From Methanoregulaceae archaeon (GTDB taxonomy: Archaea > Halobacteriota > Methanomicrobia > Methanomicrobiales > Methanospirillaceae): a stretch of DNA of 10,527 nt. The notes beneath the pieces were generated by a model. The model saw only the letters and a program-made list of their open reading frames with translations. It had not been told where the DNA came from and ran no database searches. Below, piece after piece: positions 1-5,028 of the stretch. A program made the translations under genes and the position numbers. How positions within the stretch are numbered: position 1 is the first letter of the stretch; each line of letters begins with the position of its first letter. Where the stretch lies: contig JACTVF010000060.1 in the NCBI GenBank assembly GCA_019695435.1, forward strand, positions 1 through 10,527, in the 5' to 3' direction.

Positions 1-397
1 CAGCGAATTCCCGGTGGTGTTATCACTTGCTACGGTAAGCCAGACCCTCTTTGTCCAGGATACCGACCAGAAGAACATCGCCGGTGCCACCGTTCTTCTT
101 AACGGGGCTGTGGCGGGAACCACTGACGCGCATGGTCAGCTGGATACGCAGCTCACCTATAATATGCCCTACAATATCACCGTCACCCAAAACGGATACC
201 TCCCCCAGTCAGTCCAGCAGAAGATTCCTCTTGGGAATACCACGACCCCCCTTACCATTACGCTTGAAAAGAATATGGACTGGGGATTTGTAACCATTGT
301 CGGGATCGGTATCCTTGTGTTGTTGTTCCTGTGGGTAGTCATCCGGCTGGTCGGGCGCAGGGACCGTCACCATGCAACAAAGCGAAACGAAATTTAA
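1..397 (+). CDS. C-terminal part of a membrane-anchored surface protein with a carboxypeptidase-regulatory-like (Ig-fold) domain; 5' end outside window
   Basis: The frame is open from base 2 (Ser-Glu-Phe-Pro before the GTG at 14), so the gene most likely begins upstream of the window. The visible 131 residues start with a beta-sandwich-like segment. It carries the pattern of carboxypeptidase-regulatory-like or PEGA domains: a VQDTDQKNIAGATVLLNG strand pair, a G-T-T-D-x-x-G turn, then YNITVTQNGY. A hydrophobic span follows (WGFVTIVGIGILVLLFLWVV), then a basic tail (RLVGRRDRHH...KR). This order implies an extracytoplasmic domain, one C-terminal membrane anchor and a short cytoplasmic end. Domain type is family knowledge applied by eye; substrate and role are unknown. 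The GTG at 14 could be read as a start, but no ribosome binding site is visible in the 13 bases before it. Confidence 0.6.
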   Translation, partial: SEFPVVLSLATVSQTLFVQDTDQKNIAGATVLLNGAVAGTTDAHGQLDTQLTYNMPYNITVTQNGYLPQSVQQKIPLGNTTTPLTITLEKNMDWGFVTIVGIGILVLLFLWVVIRLVGRRDRHHATKRNEI

Positions 398-399
398 TC

Positions 400-414
400 T
401 GTCATACTTTTTTG
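400..414 (+). terminator. Oligo-T terminator after the surface-protein gene
   Basis: A run of six T (408-413) begins 10 bases after the TAA stop. Archaeal RNA polymerase can terminate on oligo-T without a hairpin, so this is a plausible end for the upstream transcript. No stable stem precedes it. Confidence 0.4.
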
Positions 415-458
415 ATGTTTGCTGCATTGTAGAATCTGGCGTGAACCGATAGAGATCA

Positions 459-475
459 TTCCGGAACTATAAAAA
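459..475 (+). promoter_or_regulatory. Isolated archaeal promoter (BRE/TATA) overlapping a TTCCGGAA palindrome
   Basis: TATAAAAA at 468-475 is preceded by the purine-rich GGAAC expected of a BRE, and by the perfect 8-bp palindrome TTCCGGAA (459-466). Transcription would start near 498. No protein reading frame longer than about 17 codons follows on this strand before the tRNA region, so the transcript, if any, would be non-coding. Consensus match is seen; activity is inferred. Confidence 0.4.
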
Positions 476-780
476 CCGGTAAAAATGTGCGAGGTCTTAC
501 CGCATCAGGGCACAGCGGGACAGGGAGTTTTTGTGTGATGATTTTTCACATTAATTCTGGTTTCTGATTTGCCGCGGGAATGTCCTGACGGGCGGCGACG
601 CTCATCGTAGATGAAAAGGGAGACGTAACACACTCCTCAACATGTCTGAACGCTTTTCATAGGGAACACACTATAAGTCCCGATTTCGGTAAACAAATAA
701 AAAAAGTGAGTTTTTCATGGCAAATCCTGTCGTTGGGAAAATAGTGGTTTGATCGAAACAAAGATCGAATACGACAGATT
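476..780. other. Gene-poor intergenic stretch with several inverted repeats
   Basis: No convincing protein gene was found here. It contains inverted repeats TGTGA/TCACA (534-538 and 546-550), GCCGC/GCGGC (571-575 and 592-596), ATGAAAAG/CTTTTCAT (611-618 and 653-660) and the small hairpin CCGATTTCGG (679-688). There are also two copies of AACACACT (about 627-634 and 665-672) and two of GATCGAA (751-757 and 763-769). A second TATA-like ACTATAAG lies near 670-677. An 11-codon ORF (ATG at 718) is too short to support. The region may encode a small RNA or may be plain spacer. Confidence 0.3.
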
Positions 781-819
781 CAGGAAATTTCCCCGGCCCC
801 GCAACATCGGGATTTCCTG
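781..819 (-). terminator. Hairpin just downstream of tRNA-Arg, possible 3' processing or termination element
   Basis: CAGGAAAT (781-788) and ATTTCCTG (812-819) form a perfect 8-bp inverted repeat. It is extended inward by CCCG/CGGG (792-795 and 808-811) after a small bulge. It lies 11 bases beyond the tRNA 3' end in the direction of tRNA transcription. No oligo-T run follows on that strand, so it does not match the usual archaeal terminator, and the function is uncertain. Confidence 0.35.
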
Positions 820-830
820 TCACCATCAAG

Positions 831-902
831 CGGACCCAGCGGGAATCGAACCCGCGTCCTTGGGTTCGAAGCCCAAGAGGATGTCCTCTACCCCATGGAT
901 CC
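831..902 (-). tRNA. tRNA-Arg, anticodon UCG
   Basis: Read on the minus strand, the 72 bases fold as a cloverleaf. Acceptor arms GGATCCA and TGGGTCC pair with one G-U; the discriminator base is G. The anticodon stem TTGGG/CCCAA encloses CTTCGAA, giving anticodon TCG (plus-strand bases 867-869), which reads the Arg codon CGA. The T arm is GCGGG-TTCGATT-CCCGC, with the invariant TTCGA. The D stem is short (G-U, G-C, G-C). The variable loop is four bases. CCA is not encoded after the discriminator (CTT follows), so it must be added by the CCA-adding enzyme. No intron is present. Confidence 0.95.
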
Positions 903-924
903 TTCCCAACGTATCTCTATCAAA

Positions 925-935
925 AGATATTAAGT
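925..935. promoter_or_regulatory. AT-rich TATA-like element between tRNA-Arg and the dUTPase gene, possibly shared by both directions
   Basis: GATATTAA (926-933) reads TTAATATC on the minus strand. Its centre lies about 27 bases upstream of the tRNA 5' end, the normal archaeal TATA distance. On the plus strand, AGATATTAA lies about 28 bases before the ATG at 959, which would place the start of transcription at or next to the start codon (leaderless). There are only 56 bases between the tRNA and the ATG, leaving no room for two fully separate promoters. Positions are seen; use by both genes is inferred. Confidence 0.5.
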
Positions 936-958
936 ATTCTCTACCGATAAACTAATGA

Positions 959-1402
959 ATGATACTGTCTGCGCAGGAGATTACCCGCCGGCTTTGCAGT
1001 GAACATCCACAGGAAAAACTGGGAATCACTCCGTATGCCGCGGAATGCCAGCAGCCAGCCTCCTATGATCTTCGTGCGGCAGATGATATCCACCTGGCCC
1101 GGGGTACATGTACCCTCATACCGAGCATGGAATGGGTTGAGCTGCCGCCGGACGTTGCAGGGACACTCCGCTGCCGGTCATCGTTTGGCCGGCGGGGGGT
1201 ACTTATGGGGGCAGGTTTTGTTGACCCGGGATTCCGTGGCCAGCTGACCCTCTGCCTGACAAATATGGGACCTGATGATATCGAGCTCCACCGGTCTGAA
1301 CGTATTGTCCAGATGATCCTGCACGAGGTAAAGAACGGGAACGAGCGGTACAACGGGCGGTACCAGGACAGCACCGGGGCAGTGGAGGCAAAAAAGGCAT
1401 GA
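959..1402 (+). CDS. dut: Archaeal dUTPase-like protein of the dCTP deaminase/dUTPase family
   Basis: Expected reaction: hydrolysis of dUTP to dUMP and diphosphate, keeping uracil out of DNA and feeding dTMP synthesis. The protein has 147 residues, shorter than bifunctional or bacterial Dcd (about 190-205), as in the archaeal dUTPase subgroup. Family motifs are visible: SYDLRA at 35-40, RSSFGR at 73-78, FVDPGFRG at 87-94 and YQDSTG at 135-140 near the C terminus, which in the family closes over the nucleotide. The residue after DPGFRGQLTL is Cys99, where dCTP deaminases have their catalytic Glu, which argues against deamination. No good ribosome binding site precedes the ATG, consistent with a leaderless mRNA. 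The stop overlaps the nrpR start (ATGA at 1399-1402). Family is firm; the dUTPase rather than deaminase call is inferred. Confidence 0.8.
   Translation: MILSAQEITRRLCSEHPQEKLGITPYAAECQQPASYDLRAADDIHLARGTCTLIPSMEWVELPPDVAGTLRCRSSFGRRGVLMGAGFVDPGFRGQLTLCLTNMGPDDIELHRSERIVQMILHEVKNGNERYNGRYQDSTGAVEAKKA
1384..1388 (+). promoter_or_regulatory. Internal ribosome binding site for nrpR
   Basis: GGAGG lies inside the last codons of the dUTPase gene, 10 bases before the ATG at 1399. Together with the ATGA overlap it supports this start and translation coupled to the upstream gene. Confidence 0.6.
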
Positions 1403-2352
1403 TACGAACCGAACGCAAGTATATCGAGATCCTGCGCATCCTCAAGGAGCACCGTGATCCGGTCGGGGCAAAGCGGCTCTCGGAACTGATGGCAGAACGG
1501 GGTTTTGTCCTGAGCGACCGGGCCGTGCAGTATTACCTCAGCTACCTTGATTCGATGGGATTTACCGAGAAGATCGGGAACCAGGGCCGGATCCTGACAC
1601 CAGCCGGTTTTCTTGAGACGGATCATGCCCTCGTCGATGACCGGATCGGGTTCATTATCTCCAAACTCGAACGGCTCGCGTACCGGAGTACGTTCGACCC
1701 GATAACGGGGACGGGGGATGTAGCGTACAATCTCTCCATCATCCCCACGGAAACCCTGGACCGGGCTCTCGGGGCATTCGACGAAGTAATACAAGCCGGA
1801 TGCGGGTTCTTTAACTCATACCGGGTTCTCGATAACGATCCCCGGGTGCCTCAGGATTGTACCGGGGTGATTACCCTGTGCAGTATCACCATGGACGGTG
1901 TTTTCCAGAGAAACGGTATCCCGGTGAAGATGGCATACGGGGGAAGACTTGAGATCGAGGAGAACACACCCCGGCGATTCCGCGACCTGATTGGGTACCG
2001 GGGAACCACCATCGATCCGCTCGAACTTTTTATCTCATCGGGCCTGACCTCTATCAATGCATTTGCCCGTACAAAGACCGGCATCGCTCTGGCAAACGTC
2101 CGCGAAGTTCCCAGCTCTGCCAGAAGTGAGGTCGAGGAAACAATCCGGAGGATGAACGATTGTGGTTTCATCTATCCGGTGACCATGGGCAATCAGGTAT
2201 TCAACCTGCCGGCTAATCCCTACCGGCTCTCGATTGTCGCTTACAGCGGCCTCAACTATATTGGTAACTGTGTTGAACAGGGTATCGTGATCCGTACGGA
2301 AATCGGTGCCGGGAACATACCCTTCTCAAAAGTGGCGGATATCAGTCGCTGA
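1399..2352 (+). CDS. nrpR: NrpR-type transcriptional regulator of nitrogen assimilation (winged helix plus one NrpR/DUF128 domain)
   Basis: In euryarchaeal methanogens NrpR represses nif, glnA and related genes and is released from DNA by 2-oxoglutarate. Residues about 5-75 form a winged helix: KYIEILRILKEH, then GAKRLSELMAERG and the recognition segment SDRAVQYYLSYLDSMG, then the wing with GRILTPAG. Residues about 83-310 are one NrpR (DUF128) domain, starting DRIGFIISKLERLAYRSTFD and ending near IRTEIGAGNIPF. At 317 residues it is shorter than the two-domain M. maripaludis protein (about 540), so it resembles the single-domain form known from other methanogens, which may work with a second NrpR-domain protein elsewhere in the genome. 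Translation is probably coupled to the dUTPase gene. Its last 11 bases overlap the convergent tubulin-like gene, and no terminator is visible between the two. Confidence 0.9.
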   Translation: MIRTERKYIEILRILKEHRDPVGAKRLSELMAERGFVLSDRAVQYYLSYLDSMGFTEKIGNQGRILTPAGFLETDHALVDDRIGFIISKLERLAYRSTFDPITGTGDVAYNLSIIPTETLDRALGAFDEVIQAGCGFFNSYRVLDNDPRVPQDCTGVITLCSITMDGVFQRNGIPVKMAYGGRLEIEENTPRRFRDLIGYRGTTIDPLELFISSGLTSINAFARTKTGIALANVREVPSSARSEVEETIRRMNDCGFIYPVTMGNQVFNLPANPYRLSIVAYSGLNYIGNCVEQGIVIRTEIGAGNIPFSKVADISR

Positions 2353-4669
2353 CCCAGGAAATCTCATCGTCCTGTGCTGACGATTTACCGGTCCTCTTCT
2401 TTGCCGGTGAGGAACTGGTTCCGGGCCCTGCGGCAGTTGCATCATCCTCACTCCGGGGCCTGCTGCCTTTTTTTGTTTTAATATCCGTATGGAGAAGTGC
2501 ATCATCTTTTACCCGTAATGGCTCTTTTTGGGAAACGGATCTCCCCAGAAAAATATCGTCCCGTGCCGGCTGGGAACGATCCTTGATACCAACTTTGGTC
2601 TCTTCAGGAAGAGTTGCCACAGAGAAGTCATCCATGTCTGCGGCGAGCTCGAGTTCCTCCTGGTGATCAGGACCTGACTGATCGCCGGTTTCCTGGTGAG
2701 TCCATCCCCCCTCTTTTCCCGTCTCCTTTTTCCGTATCCTGATGATCGTTCTCTCACCCTGCACAGGTGCCACCTGCACCGCAGGAGATACCGGTCCGCG
2801 AACCGGTACCTTTGCTGTGACTCTCCGGATGATGTTTTTTGTCTCCGGTTGTGGGGGGATATGAGTCCGCCCCGGGGTTGCTTGAATCTCCCGGTCACCC
2901 CGGCTCTCGGATTTTATCACCCCCTGCTTTCTCTGCAGCTCCCGCTCAATCCCCTGATAATCCAGATCCCTGTTCTTTGCCGGGGAACGTTTTACCGGGA
3001 GACTTCCTTCGTATCCTGATTCGAGTGATCTCCTGACAGGTGGGTGTAACTCTTGTTTTTGAGGTGATACTGCGGGGGTCTCTTTCAGCGGGGGCCGCCG
3101 TACCGGGGTCTCTGTAAGCGCCGGACCTACGAGTTTTGCCGGAGGTGCTCTCTGTGTTTCGACAGGCTCAGGGGATAGTCCCTGTCGATCTGGAGGAGGG
3201 GTTCCCTGCATCCCCCTTATAGTCTCCCTGTTTTCAGGAACGCGTGGTTGTACTGCCCGCTGTCGTGAACCCGAGGGAACAACTGATGGCTGCCCCTGAA
3301 CACGTTTTAACGCTGCATCAGGATGCTGAACGGCTTTCTCTGCAGCGTACCCATCGAGGGCCCTTTTTTTTGTTCTCTCCCCCGGGAGACTGATCATATC
3401 ATCTCTGAGTTCTGTACCACTCCACGCTGCCGCGATCTCCGACACCGCACCGGGTTTTCGCGGGCCTGCACCCGGCGGGAGGTTAAGGGATGCCGTTACG
3501 CCCCGGGAGACACCGGATCGATACTGTTCCCTGATCTCCCTGATCTCGGTCAAACGGGGGATATTTTCAAGACCACTGAGCAGGACGATGATTGCCACGT
3601 ATTCCGAGTTGGTGACCGGGTAATCTCCGGATCTCATCTCCATGCCCGCGATGCTGCGGTCAATCCATTTCCGGACGGTCATGATACCTTTCATTGAGAT
3701 TTCATGGGAAGGGCCGGCAACGAGGATCAACGCCTTCGCGGCACTGGTCATGTCGCAGGGGATGGATACCTCCTGGTAAATAGCCTGCTTGGCAAGCTCA
3801 ATGATACGCTCTGTGCTCTTTCTCTGTTCCATTGTGGCATCGGCCGGGCGCAGCCGTGAGAGAAAAGCCAGCGGCTTCTGGTGCAGGTGCTCCACGGCAT
3901 ATCCGATGGTGATGAATCCCCCCCCCATTATGGTATTGAGCACTTCGCTTGAGTCCATCACGACCTCAGCGAGATCGATCCCCCCGTCAGCCCGGAACTC
4001 CCCGGCCCGGAGGATGAGGCTGATCCTCCGGATGATGCTCTGGTTCAGGAGTTTATACGTGATGTCCTGTGCGGACAGTTTTGGCTTGTTCCTGCCAAAT
4101 CCATAGGGGCCGAACCACCCTGATTCCTCTGCTAACAGGGAGTCGCGTCGGGCAGCAATCTTTTTTGACCAGGTTTCGTTGTCAAACAGGATGGTCCCGT
4201 CGAGCAGCGGGGCGATATTTTCGATATCGTCTGCCGCTTTTGCTGACCGTTTTCCCCCTTCGGACAGGATGGGCAATGTGACCAGTCCGAAGATCGGTTC
4301 GACCACCGATGCCCGCAGAGCTGCGACCAGGTGCGGCACCACTTCAGTCATACTGCCACCAAGGCCGCAGCAGATCAGGATTGCATCGGTCTCACCCTCA
4401 TCTCTGTTCTGGAAACGGGTCATAATTTCACCGATATCAACCTTTGTGGGCTGCGTTTCGGTTTCACCCGGGGACCGGCCGGGTTCGATATCCATAAAAC
4501 AGATCTTCGCACGCTCGGGAAGCGCCTGCATCTGCGCTATGGTATCGCTGTCAATATCGACAGCAAGTGCCTGAACGCATGCCACTTTACTGCTTTTCCG
4601 GTCATTGGCATAGAGGGCATTGGCAATCCGGCAGCCGGCGCCTCCCACGCCAATCGCAAATATCCGCAT
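2342..4669 (-). CDS. Tubulin/FtsZ-superfamily GTPase-like protein with a very long disordered C-terminal tail
   Basis: The protein has 775 residues. Residues 1-385 resemble FtsZ/tubulin: a first loop GVGGAGCR (7-14), a signature-loop region CGLGGSMTEVV (101-111), and GLVTLPILSEGGKRSAKAADDI (128-149), which parallels the FtsZ T-x-P-x-x-x-EG-x-KR segment. A T7-like GGIDLAEVV (229-237) is followed by a C-terminal subdomain with VAIIVLLSGLENI (358-370). The classical GGGTGTG loop is degenerate, and the T7 Asn and second Asp appear as Gly230 and Glu235, so GTP hydrolysis may be weak or altered. Residues about 386-775 are rich in Pro, Arg, Lys, Gln and Ser and look disordered, with an acidic patch at 655-690. 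The last residues are DDEISWVSD. The ATG has GGGAG six bases upstream. Not FtsZ itself and not clearly CetZ; a role in division, shape or membrane remodelling is possible but unproven. Confidence 0.7.
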   Translation of the reverse strand: MRIFAIGVGGAGCRIANALYANDRKSSKVACVQALAVDIDSDTIAQMQALPERAKICFMDIEPGRSPGETETQPTKVDIGEIMTRFQNRDEGETDAILICCGLGGSMTEVVPHLVAALRASVVEPIFGLVTLPILSEGGKRSAKAADDIENIAPLLDGTILFDNETWSKKIAARRDSLLAEESGWFGPYGFGRNKPKLSAQDITYKLLNQSIIRRISLILRAGEFRADGGIDLAEVVMDSSEVLNTIMGGGFITIGYAVEHLHQKPLAFLSRLRPADATMEQRKSTERIIELAKQAIYQEVSIPCDMTSAAKALILVAGPSHEISMKGIMTVRKWIDRSIAGMEMRSGDYPVTNSEYVAIIVLLSGLENIPRLTEIREIREQYRSGVSRGVTASLNLPPGAGPRKPGAVSEIAAAWSGTELRDDMISLPGERTKKRALDGYAAEKAVQHPDAALKRVQGQPSVVPSGSRQRAVQPRVPENRETIRGMQGTPPPDRQGLSPEPVETQRAPPAKLVGPALTETPVRRPPLKETPAVSPQKQELHPPVRRSLESGYEGSLPVKRSPAKNRDLDYQGIERELQRKQGVIKSESRGDREIQATPGRTHIPPQPETKNIIRRVTAKVPVRGPVSPAVQVAPVQGERTIIRIRKKETGKEGGWTHQETGDQSGPDHQEELELAADMDDFSVATLPEETKVGIKDRSQPARDDIFLGRSVSQKEPLRVKDDALLHTDIKTKKGSRPRSEDDATAAGPGTSSSPAKKRTGKSSAQDDEISWVSD

Positions 4670-4682
4670 GGAGTTCTCCCAT

Positions 4683-4706
4683 CAGGGAACCCGGCCGGGT
4701 ACCCTG
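4683..4706 (-). promoter_or_regulatory. 24-bp near-perfect palindrome upstream of the tubulin-like gene (candidate operator or leader hairpin)
   Basis: The arms CAGGGAACCCGG and CCGGGTACCCTG match symmetrically at 11 of 12 positions; the only mismatch is A4688 against A4701. It sits 14-37 bases before the start codon at 4669. TATA-like sequences lie beyond it on the minus strand: AATATACA (4706-4713) and ACATATAC (4718-4725). These would place transcription starts near 4684 or 4697. Binding by a dimeric repressor, or a strong hairpin in the mRNA leader, are both possible. Confidence 0.5.
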
Positions 4707-4711
4707 TATAT

Positions 4712-4736
4712 TTCAGAGTATATGTTCTCCTCTGAA
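4712..4736 (-). promoter_or_regulatory. Inverted repeat framing a TATA-like element of the tubulin-like gene
   Basis: TTCAGAG (4712-4718) and CTCTGAA (4730-4736) form a perfect 7-bp inverted repeat around an 11-base spacer. The spacer holds most of the minus-strand TATA candidate ACATATAC. A factor on the repeat would cover the TATA box. Confidence 0.35.
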
Positions 4737-4739
4737 GTT

Positions 4740-4980
4740 CAATATCTTATAGGATATACTCCTCTAAAAAAGGTGTACTGAACGCTTCCGCTGGTATCCC
4801 CGATCAAATGATCGCGGTCTATCTACCGAAATGTTTGTAAACCCGAGATTGTGGTTTGAATGACGATTTCATCCTGCGTTTTTCCCGGATTGGCATCTTA
4901 TTTCCGGATTTCGATTCTCAAATACCGAATATCGGGCGCGAATCCATGTCACTTATCCACCGGGCCCAGCGTTAAATGAT
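4740..4980. other. Divergent intergenic region between the tubulin-like gene and mer
   Basis: No supported gene. Short symmetric elements are present: CGATCA-AA-TGATCG (4801-4814, perfect 6-bp arms), GTTT-GT-AAAC (4833-4842) and CCGA-ATA-TCGG (4925-4935). CCGGATT occurs twice (near 4888 and 4902). A minus-strand TATA alternative is CTATAAGA (about 4745-4752). The region is long enough (359 bases between start codons) for regulators of either gene; which bind is unknown. Confidence 0.4.
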
Positions 4981-4982
4981 AA

Positions 4983-4992
4983 TTTATTTAAA
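4983..4992 (+). promoter_or_regulatory. TATA box of mer
   Basis: TTTATTTAAA gives an expected transcription start near 5013, only about 15 bases before the TTG start codon and just ahead of the ribosome binding site. Confidence 0.6.
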
Positions 4993-5014
4993 TGCGCAGA
5001 CGGCAATACTCCAT

Positions 5015-5020
5015 GAGGTG
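5015..5020 (+). promoter_or_regulatory. Ribosome binding site that fixes the TTG start of mer
   Basis: GAGGTG lies 8 bases before TTG at 5029. The nearby ATG at 5036 is out of frame and no in-frame ATG lies near the conserved N terminus, so this site decides the start. Confidence 0.75.
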
Positions 5021-5028
5021 AACAAGCC

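Noticed and set aside
456..470. NrpR operator (GGAA-N6-TTCC) near TTCCGGAA
   Set aside because: The half-sites are adjacent and in the wrong order (TTCC then GGAA with no spacer), so it does not fit the known NrpR site.
535..588. Possible C/D-box guide RNA (GTGATGA at 535-541, CTGA at 564-567 and 585-588)
   Set aside because: No convincing C' box and no pairing of the ends around the terminal boxes; box-like words this short are common by chance.
749..955. Plus-strand ORF of 68 codons across the tRNA gene
   Set aside because: It is the antisense of tRNA-Arg and its promoter; no ribosome binding site or recognisable protein.
1063..1794. Minus-strand ORF of 243 codons opposite dut and nrpR
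   Set aside because: Shadow of two well-recognised plus-strand genes; its translation is Arg/Pro/Ser-rich with no domain.
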